Of a stretch of 9,359 bases of DNA, positions 1-5,222 are shown piece by piece. Origin of the DNA: JAWPMV01 sp038527215. Its GTDB lineage: Bacteria > Bacteroidota > Bacteroidia > J057. The notes under the pieces are model-generated. The model ran no database searches and was not told the origin of the DNA. It was given only the letters and a program-made list of their open reading frames with translations. Made by a program: the position numbers and the translations under genes. Numbering within the stretch: position 1 is the stretch's first letter; each line of letters starts with the position of its first letter. Location: contig JBCBGC010000192.1 of assembly GCA_038527215.1 (NCBI GenBank), forward strand, positions 1 through 9,359, written 5' to 3'.

Positions 1-652
1 CCACAATTTTATTTTCCACATTGGGCCCAGAAGTAGTATGCTGAGCGCCGTAGCGATTGGTAAAATGCAGGCAGGCCAATAAATGAAAAAATAATTCAGG
101 GGTCACATTTTCAACCGAAACGAAATGAGGGAAAATGGCCCCAGCTTTAACATAGCGAATCTGAAATAATGACTTGCGAAGTTTTGCTTTATTTTCATCC
201 CACATCGTACCACTTTCACTGAGGGCATTGTGCTGAAGAGAAGTGGTTATATCCGCTATATCCTGTAAGGAATAGGCCCAATCATAGATCACCCGACTTT
301 GCAAACCTAAGGCATCTTCTATTACTGAATCTCCAAAAAGGATGGAGTTAGGATTTGCCAATTGTCGCGTATGCTGAAGTAGGTTATAGCGAACTTCCTC
401 ATCGACTACCTCATGGGCACGGCACAATTTCAATCCGGTGAGTTTTTCCCGGCTTTTTAGCTTTCGAGCCGGGATTTCCACCACCTCCTTACCAGGCAGG
501 AGAAAACTGATGGTTTCATCTTGTTCACTACTTCTAATAATAATATTGCCGATCACTTTTCTGAGGATAGCAATTTTCAGGGTTCCGAGGGTATTGTCTT
601 TTAGGTTTTTTACGAAATAGGGTTTCGGAATAAATGGGATGACTGTGTTCAT
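1..652 (-). CDS. csc2: Type I-D CRISPR Cas7-family backbone protein Csc2 (Cas7d), 3' end cut by window edge
   Basis: The reading frame opens at ATG 652-650 and stays open to the left edge, giving 217 codons; the C-terminal part lies outside the window. Csc2 subunits line the crRNA in the type I-D Cascade complex. Recognition rests on two segments. Residues 100-110 read NPNSILFGDSV, which resembles the Csc2 'P.s.lFG.av' segment. Residues 170-217 contain GAIFPHFVSVENVTPELFF, then LHFTNRYGAQHTTSG and a conserved N-x-I-V, which matches the family pattern of 'PG..F.hvv.l..vT..ef..vL', RYGA and (R/T)G..N.iv. The gene follows the Cas10d-type gene after 53 bp on the same strand, so co-transcription with cas6 and cas10d is likely. 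The start is preceded by an A-rich CCCAAAAAT rather than a Shine-Dalgarno site, as is usual in Bacteroidota. The family call is made from motif memory, not from an alignment. Confidence 0.86.
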   Translation of the reverse strand, partial: MNTVIPFIPKPYFVKNLKDNTLGTLKIAILRKVIGNIIIRSSEQDETISFLLPGKEVVEIPARKLKSREKLTGLKLCRAHEVVDEEVRYNLLQHTRQLANPNSILFGDSVIEDALGLQSRVIYDWAYSLQDIADITTSLQHNALSESGTMWDENKAKLRKSLFQIRYVKAGAIFPHFVSVENVTPELFFHLLACLHFTNRYGAQHTTSGPNVENKIV

Positions 653-665
653 ATTTTTGGGATCG

Positions 666-680
666 AAGAGAAACTCTCTT
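666..680 (-). promoter_or_regulatory. Small hairpin between cas10d and csc2
   Basis: The 53 bp gap between the large-subunit stop and the csc2 start contains AAGAGA-AAC-TCTCTT, a six-pair stem with a three-base loop, ending about 13 bases before the csc2 ATG on the transcribed strand. There is no U-tract after it, so it does not look like a terminator. It could be a processing or stability element that separates expression of the multi-copy backbone subunit from the single-copy large subunit. That role is inference; the hairpin itself is directly visible but short. Confidence 0.3.
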
Positions 681-705
681 TTTGGGGTATTTCTAATAAG
701 GCCTG

Positions 706-1305
706 TTAAGCCGTGGTTTTTATCACAACCTCCTGATCGTGATAATCATGTTCATTCTTCAGGGCAGGCATTGTTTCCGGGAGGCTCGTCTTTTTGCGCT
801 TATTGAGGTAGTAGGTATGTAGCCTTAAGCAGAAACCAATTTGATAGATGTAACTCATCAATCGCTTCTTAGGGAGAGATTGGACCGCAATATCTTTTTC
901 TTGTATTAGCTTCCAAAAGCTAGCGATAAAGCGGGTGAGGCTGTCTTTTTCTGGTTGAGCACCTTCCTTTTCCAAACATGCCTGAAGCTCGGTTTGAAGG
1001 AGATCGAACATAACCAAGCTAGGTAGACTTTTTCGTAGGCCTTTTTGTACCGTAAGGAAAAGGGTCTTGAGAAAACGGACTTCGGGTTGGTTAAGAATGG
1101 TATTTAATTGTAGGGGCGCCAACTTTATTACCAATGGGTCCCATTTTTCCAAAGCATGAAAAGCCGTGGGATTTTGTTCCACTACCTCTTTTAAGTGAAA
1201 GAAGATGCTCCTTCTGTGGGTATCATTCGTCTCATAATAAAATTTGAATAATTGCATCCTTGATTGGGCGGTTAAGCGAATGCTCATCCCCAGGCTTCTG
1301 CTCAT
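706..1305 (-). other. Possible internally translated small subunit (Cas11d-like) inside cas10d
   Basis: In characterised type I-D systems the 3' end of cas10d is also translated separately from an internal start to give the small subunit Cas11d. Here the last roughly 200 residues are strongly helical in character and in-frame ATG codons exist at 1305 (residue 696), 1257 (residue 712) and 1011 (residue 794). The ATG at 1305 is preceded by TAGGACAA, an AGGA tract three bases from the start, which is the best Shine-Dalgarno-like context of the three but close for optimal spacing. The other two have none at a workable distance. Products would be about 199, 183 and 101 residues. This entry transfers a known family property to this gene; the sequence permits it but does not prove it. 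Confidence 0.3.
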
Positions 1306-3390
1306 TTGTCCTACGCGAAAAATCAGGTCCATTTCCCGCAATTTTATGCCAGCCTGCTTGCGTGAAATCTTATGCCAACCTAGCTTTCGAAATGAGGTGG
1401 GCGCATTTTCAAAGTAAAAATCAAACTCTGACTGTCTACTAGCTTGTAGACCTGCTGATATATTGGACTTAATCCCGTATTCATGGAGTAATTTTACATG
1501 GTCCCGCACCAGGAAAAAGATTTTTTCTATTCGGGAAATATTTTTGGCAGGTGCCATATCGGCAAACCCCAGGGAATAGCCTTCCAGCATCCGCACGTTG
1601 GGAAATAGCTGCCAGCCTGGCAGATGATTCTTTTGCTGTTCCGAATTTCCAAACAGGGCGCGCAGCATCTCTTCATGCATAGGTAGATGAAAAGATTCCA
1701 TCCGATAGAAAAGGGCATGATCTGCTTTGAGTTTATCCGAGAAAACGCTCTTCAGCGTCTGTAATTCTTTGTCATACAAAGCTGAAACGTGGTGGAACGT
1801 ATTTCCCAGATAACTAGGCGATCGATTGGAAGGCCCTTTGGGATTTAAGGAAAAATAACCCGCCTCCCGATACTGTTTCCGGGCAGTTTGTCCAGTGAAG
1901 GTGCACATCTGCCCTTTCTCTGGAATTTCCCCTGCATAAGTAGCCAGAGGGGCCTTAACATCCGTCGGTGTACGCATTCCGTAGGTTCTGGCAAATTTTC
2001 CCGCTTCAGGGAGTACGCCTGCACCTGCTTCTACAACCGCCGGAATCTCAGCCAGATAGTCTTTGCTGCCATCCAGCCCTTGCCTCCGGTGCTCAGCGGC
2101 TTTGATCAAGGCCAAAAGGGTGAGGTATAAGAATTTTTGTTGGTTAGCGGCTACATTATCCTGCAAAAAGTCCCGTACTTCTTTCCAGGAGGCCAATGTT
2201 TTACCTTCTTCTAACTCCAGGGGTGTCTCAAGGCTGATGTCTTTTTTATACCAGGCGAGAAAATCCTTCTCCCAGGGCTTCGCATCTTTTCTCCTTAGCC
2301 ATTGGATTTTAATCAGACAAAAATTATCAAAAAATAACTCATCTTCTCTGTTTAAAGATGGCCGGGGAGATAATCGGATTTTATGATTTTCTACCAAAAT
2401 CTCCAGGGGCAGCTTATAGTGAGAGACAATTGCGTGAAAAAAGGTGATAAACTGCTGGAATTCAGGAATTTTATCTTTTGAATTGGGCGAGAACTTCAAC
2501 AAATCCTCTCTTTTATTCCTGATAATTTGGAGCAGGATTTCCGGAGTGAATTTCAAGGAGCCAATAAAACCAAAATCACATTTCTGCCGATTAATTTTTG
2601 TAAGGGCCAGAATATCCACCGCTTTTGATTCCTGTCCAGCCTTATGAAGGATTTCCTCCCATTCCGATTTTGAAATTGGTTCTCCCAGATAAAGCCATTG
2701 TTGATCTTTTTGCATCAAAGGCCTTCTTCCGGATTGTATAAGATAATTCTTGATAAAAGAAAGAAACTTACCTGAAAGGAGATGATAAGGGTTGTGGATC
2801 AGGCCTACACTTTCCAGCTGCATGTCAGTCTCCGGAAACAGCGTGGCCAGGATCTCATTAATTTTTTGGGTAAAGCTGGGCCATCCTGCTTCAAAATCCA
2901 TGAACTGAAATTCCAGGAAAACCCAATATGCCAGTTCAAGCTCTGGCGTATCCAAAAGGGAGCAAGCCAACCCATGGTCTGGGGCGCGCATGAGAATATA
3001 ATTAGCCAGGAAAGATTCACTCCATTCATCTTCCTGCAAAAAAGTCTCCCAGCCCAGTTCTTTTATCGCTTCAGCGGATTCCGAGGTAGCAGGGTCTAGG
3101 ATGAGGGCCTGCAAACTCAGACTGAGGATCATGCCTCGCCATGCTTCCTCGCTTCCTGCCTCGGATAGGTCGGGTCTCCTCATTAGATATTCATCCAGAA
3201 TAATCCCAGCCAGCAACACGCGATGTGCAAAGGCTAACCATGAGGGAGCAGGGGCAAGAATCTTGATCGAGGTCGGGTTTTGGTGAGGAACATTCCCGGT
3301 TTGAAGCTTATAGGCTGGCAAGATCACGCGGCCAAAATCCCCGAGAACCTTATCCAGCATGCTATGCTTAAATCGCCATTGCATTTTCAT
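706..3390 (-). CDS. cas10d: Divergent type I-D large subunit, Cas10d/Csc3-like
   Basis: The gene encodes 894 residues, close to the roughly 900-1000 usual for Cas10d, the large subunit of type I-D Cascade. I chose ATG 3390, four bases after the cas6 stop; the frame stays open to 3531, but that start would run 137 bp into cas6. ATG 3384 is an alternative. The identity rests on location between cas6 and csc2, on size, and on the C-terminal third. A palm-like stretch around residues 640-700 (IKSNISAGLQ, then FDFYFENAP, then a helical run) resembles Csc3, and the helical tail resembles the Cas11-like region. Two odd points stand out. The N-terminal helix where an HD nuclease motif is expected reads AGIILDEYL (residues 61-69), with Leu where the His of His-Asp should be. 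The zinc-finger region near residue 496 begins MCTFTG but lacks the partner cysteines. A palindrome TTCTTAAGAA (3392-3401) covers the cas6 stop just ahead of this start. A type I Cas8-like protein is the main alternative. Confidence 0.72.
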   Translation of the reverse strand: MKMQWRFKHSMLDKVLGDFGRVILPAYKLQTGNVPHQNPTSIKILAPAPSWLAFAHRVLLAGIILDEYLMRRPDLSEAGSEEAWRGMILSLSLQALILDPATSESAEAIKELGWETFLQEDEWSESFLANYILMRAPDHGLACSLLDTPELELAYWVFLEFQFMDFEAGWPSFTQKINEILATLFPETDMQLESVGLIHNPYHLLSGKFLSFIKNYLIQSGRRPLMQKDQQWLYLGEPISKSEWEEILHKAGQESKAVDILALTKINRQKCDFGFIGSLKFTPEILLQIIRNKREDLLKFSPNSKDKIPEFQQFITFFHAIVSHYKLPLEILVENHKIRLSPRPSLNREDELFFDNFCLIKIQWLRRKDAKPWEKDFLAWYKKDISLETPLELEEGKTLASWKEVRDFLQDNVAANQQKFLYLTLLALIKAAEHRRQGLDGSKDYLAEIPAVVEAGAGVLPEAGKFARTYGMRTPTDVKAPLATYAGEIPEKGQMCTFTGQTARKQYREAGYFSLNPKGPSNRSPSYLGNTFHHVSALYDKELQTLKSVFSDKLKADHALFYRMESFHLPMHEEMLRALFGNSEQQKNHLPGWQLFPNVRMLEGYSLGFADMAPAKNISRIEKIFFLVRDHVKLLHEYGIKSNISAGLQASRQSEFDFYFENAPTSFRKLGWHKISRKQAGIKLREMDLIFRVGQMSRSLGMSIRLTAQSRMQLFKFYYETNDTHRRSIFFHLKEVVEQNPTAFHALEKWDPLVIKLAPLQLNTILNQPEVRFLKTLFLTVQKGLRKSLPSLVMFDLLQTELQACLEKEGAQPEKDSLTRFIASFWKLIQEKDIAVQSLPKKRLMSYIYQIGFCLRLHTYYLNKRKKTSLPETMPALKNEHDYHDQEVVIKTTA

Positions 3391-3394
3391 ATTC

Positions 3395-4207
3395 TTAAGA
3401 AGTGGTCTGTAGCTGATAAATAGGATTGACAAACCCAAATCCCTGAGCATTCTTATTCCCCAGTCCAGCCAGAAGCCCAAATTGGAGCAACAAGGGCGGA
3501 GCCGTGATCTCGAAATCGCAAAAGTAGCCAACCACCCTATGCGCTTGCCGGGTATGGGCTTTGATCAGAATGGTTTTCCGCTTGGGACTGCGATGATCCA
3601 GCAAGCGGAATGCTAATTCAGGTGCGTATAATATTTTATCCGTCAGGCCATGAATCTGGGCGGTTTGATACTTATTCAATAGATTTTGCAACAGCACTTT
3701 TCCAAACAATTCATGTTCTGGATGGAGATACTGGTGGCTTTCAGGTCGTTCAGGATTGAAGGTGTCAACCACCAAGGGAGAATCAGTCCTGAGTTTGAGT
3801 GGGCTGGAGAGCGGTGGCAGGGGGCTTGCCTGAATGGATGAGAGCCGAAATCTCCCTTTGCTGACTCTATCCCCTATGCTAAATTCCTCATTGCTAAAAG
3901 AACCGGCTAGCAGGGCTTGCGTAAGCTGGGGAATAAATACGGAAAGGGTTAGCTGAGCGTATGGGGCATGAATGACTAGGCGATCCTTCCAAATTTCCCG
4001 GCCTGACCTGGGAATCGACAAATCGGAAAAGGTGAAAAATTTAAATTTCCGATGGCCCATTTCGTAGCCTTTTTCATGTAAAAAAGTAGCAAATGGACTG
4101 TTCCCGCTAGCCATCAATTTGTACAGCCAGGAACTAATTTCATATTTATAGGAGAGCGGAATGATGGCGGGAGATTCTAAGACTTCCCATTGCATTTTTA
4201 TTCGCAT
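3395..4207 (-). CDS. cas6: CRISPR pre-crRNA endoribonuclease Cas6
   Basis: Cas6 cuts the CRISPR precursor RNA within each repeat and often stays bound to the crRNA 3' hairpin. This 270-residue protein has the usual length and both family hallmarks. Near the N-terminus, residues 38-63 contain FLHEKGY followed by RKFKFFTFSDL, the typical first ferredoxin-like fold signature with candidate catalytic histidines H44 and H52. At the C-terminus, residues 244-258 (GLLAGLGNKNAQGFG) form the glycine-rich RNA-binding loop. The start at 4207 is supported by AGGTGG seven bases upstream; ATG 4195 (M5) is an alternative. It is the first gene of a tight minus-strand operon, with only four bases before the large-subunit start. 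In typical type I-D loci cas6 comes after csc1, so its leading position is unusual. There is no sign of truncation or frameshift. Confidence 0.93.
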   Translation of the reverse strand: MRIKMQWEVLESPAIIPLSYKYEISSWLYKLMASGNSPFATFLHEKGYEMGHRKFKFFTFSDLSIPRSGREIWKDRLVIHAPYAQLTLSVFIPQLTQALLAGSFSNEEFSIGDRVSKGRFRLSSIQASPLPPLSSPLKLRTDSPLVVDTFNPERPESHQYLHPEHELFGKVLLQNLLNKYQTAQIHGLTDKILYAPELAFRLLDHRSPKRKTILIKAHTRQAHRVVGYFCDFEITAPPLLLQFGLLAGLGNKNAQGFGFVNPIYQLQTTS

Positions 4208-4208
4208 A

Positions 4209-4315
4209 GCTTATCCACCTGAAATGAATTTCAATTTTTGTAAACATCCTTCCTTATGTATTTGAGCATCATTTACACGGCGCACACTAATTCCACCGCC
4301 TCGGCTAATCCACCT
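4209..4315 (-). promoter_or_regulatory. Repeated GGTGGAT motifs and a palindrome upstream of cas6
   Basis: Reading the minus strand, a 12-base motif AGGTGGATWAGC occurs at 4315-4304 (T variant) and 4220-4209 (A variant), exactly 95 bases apart. A third, looser copy, GGTGGAATTAG, lies at 4297-4287. The copy nearest the gene includes its ribosome-binding site. Between them, at 4220-4233, lies the inverted repeat TGAAAT-GA-ATTTCA. Repeated motifs plus a palindrome just ahead of an operon's first gene would fit an operator or promoter region, but I see no clear Bacteroidota -33/-7 (TTTG / TAnnTTTG) promoter. The role is inference. Confidence 0.35.
4215..4220 (-). promoter_or_regulatory. Ribosome-binding site of cas6
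   Basis: On the minus strand the sequence reads AGGTGG followed by seven bases (ATAAGCT) and then ATG 4207. This is a good match to the anti-Shine-Dalgarno of 16S rRNA at proper spacing, and it favours the 4207 start over the in-frame ATG at 4195. It is noteworthy because neither of the two following genes has such a site. Confidence 0.6.
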
Positions 4316-4660
4316 ATTAAAGGGGAATTATTCTGTGCCTGGTAATAAAAACAGCGGACGGTAAATAGGTCAGCAAAGACGTGCTATTGTTTTGAGACCA
4401 CATGAATTATCGAGCGTGGCAGTTTTTTTTCTACCTGTAACATAATTACAAAACCACCGACGAAATACCAATCTGGCAGTACCCCCATCCGACTATATAT
4501 TATGGGTATATGGATATATCAATAACGCGTTACCTAATATTACCTAATGATGAAAATTCAGCGTAAGAGGTGCAATTATGGTTTAAAAGAGGTAGTGGAG
4601 CATTTGGTAGAAAACGGCCATTTGAGGATATTAAGCCCACTTTAGCCTCCCCTAATCCAG
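4316..4660. other. Non-coding stretch with A/T-rich repeats and palindromes
   Basis: No credible full-length gene is present here. Visible structure includes the perfect palindrome TAACGCGTTA (4523-4532), which overlaps a tandem pair TTACCTAAT at 4530-4538 and 4540-4548 (10-base period). Just before it is a run of TATAT-type sequence (4494-4519). These are too few and too short for a CRISPR array. They may be protein-binding sites or remains of degraded DNA. A tiny ORF inside this stretch is listed separately. Confidence 0.4.
4547..4645 (+). CDS. Very short hypothetical ORF, 32 codons (doubtful)
   Basis: From ATG ATG at 4547/4550 the frame runs for 31-32 residues, beginning MKIQRKRC and continuing through a helical, charged stretch (LKEVVEHLVE) to TAG at 4643-4645. 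The amino-acid pattern looks like a helix of a real protein rather than random sequence, so it could be the N-terminal stump of a decayed gene or a small protein. I see no Shine-Dalgarno site; TTACCTAA repeats lie directly upstream. I do not recognise it and cannot assign a function. Confidence 0.15.
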   Translation: MMKIQRKRCNYGLKEVVEHLVENGHLRILSPL

Positions 4661-4900
4661 TTACTCCTTCTGAAAAAATTTTCCAAAGTCCGTTGTGATG
4701 ATACTTATGTTAGCGACTGGCGTTGCCTGTTTCCCTGGTAATTCCACCGCTTCTTTTTCGAAATCAAGGCGGTAATTTGATACATACATACCCCCAATAT
4801 GATAGGATGGAAAATACTTTTGCTTCTTGAACACTCCGTCAGGCTTAGAAACCAGGCTATCACCAAAATAATAGGTTGATCCTCTCCCCTTTCGCCTCAA
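4661..4900 (-). pseudogene. Unrecognised coding-like fragment, about 79 codons
   Basis: The minus-strand frame runs from a TTG codon at 4900 to TAA at 4661-4663, with an in-frame TAG two codons before the TTG and no ATG near the beginning; the first ATG is in the middle (MYVSNYRLDF). The composition looks like a real protein: YYFGDSLVSKPDGVFKKQ, then YHIGGMYVSNYRLDFEKE, and a final ISIITTDFGKFFQKE. It has no signal peptide, membrane segment or motif that I recognise. The lack of a proper start, the upstream stop and the surrounding non-coding DNA suggest the remnant of a longer gene. A small real gene using TTG cannot be excluded. Confidence 0.3.
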
Positions 4901-5069
4901 AACCTACACCAAAAAACAGAATTTTGGCTAATTGCACGTTGCAGAAAGGGCAGTATGATAGAATCATTTACCCAGGCAGGGAATCCTCAGCTAAAGTCGG
5001 TAAGTTTTTGAGAGAATCATGATAAAATAAAGAGAGAATTATCGGATGATGATAAAATCATGGCCCTAT

Positions 5070-5093
5070 AAAAAAAGAAAGCTCGCTTTTTTT
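5070..5093. terminator. A/T stem-loop, weak terminator-like
   Basis: AAAAAAAG (5070-5077) pairs perfectly with CTTTTTTT (5086-5093) around an eight-base loop AAAGCTCG. On the plus strand it ends in seven T residues, and on the minus strand likewise, so it could act weakly in both directions between the decayed region and the plus-strand gene. The stem is almost entirely A-T, so its strength is doubtful. Confidence 0.3.
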
Positions 5094-5120
5094 GAAAGAG
5101 ATAAAATTTCCTCCCTCTTA

Positions 5121-5155
5121 CATTGAAAGAAAGCCCTTTTCAATGGGCATTTTTC
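5121..5155 (+). terminator. Hairpin with T-tract upstream of the secreted-protein gene
   Basis: CATTGAAA (5121-5128) pairs perfectly with TTTCAATG (5138-5145) around a nine-base loop. An overlapping alternative stem GCCC (5133-5136) / GGGC (5145-5148) is followed by ATTTTT. The two structures are mutually exclusive, and the second resembles a short intrinsic terminator. It ends about 70 bases before ATG 5223. It may stop upstream transcription or form part of the 5' leader; which applies depends on where transcription starts, which cannot be read here. Confidence 0.35.
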
Positions 5156-5222
5156 CCCCTTACTTTTCCCTAAAATAGACGCAAAAGATATTTAGTGTTT
5201 ATTAATTAGCAACTCATCGTCC

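Larger units (their letters stand above)
4901..5222. other. Intergenic leader region before the large secreted-protein gene
   Basis: No gene is seen in these 322 bases. At 5010-5058 there are paired short direct repeats: GAGAGAAT (5010-5017 and 5032-5039) and ATGATAAAAT (5019-5028 and 5049-5058), with small palindromes ATCATGAT (5016-5023) and ATGAT-AAA-ATCAT (5049-5061). Two hairpins follow and are listed separately. No confident TTTG / TAnnTTTG promoter pair was found ahead of 5223; TAAAAT at 5171-5176 is a weak generic -10 candidate. Confidence 0.4.

Noticed and set aside
706..752. HDYHD cluster at the C-terminus of the large subunit as a relocated HD nuclease site
   Set aside because: It lies within the last 14 residues (881-885) in a charged tail after the final helix, with no supporting fold; an HD site needs several helices.
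3391..3531. Upstream extension of the large-subunit frame to an ATG at 3531
   Set aside because: It would overlap cas6 by 137 bp, and the added residues match the antisense-phase composition of cas6 rather than a Cas10d N-terminus. ATG 3390, four bases after the cas6 stop, fits operon spacing.
4523..4548. Tandem TTACCTAAT pair considered as part of a CRISPR array
   Set aside because: Only two 9-base copies with a 10-base period and no spacer-length intervals; CRISPR repeats are much longer and separated by unique spacers.
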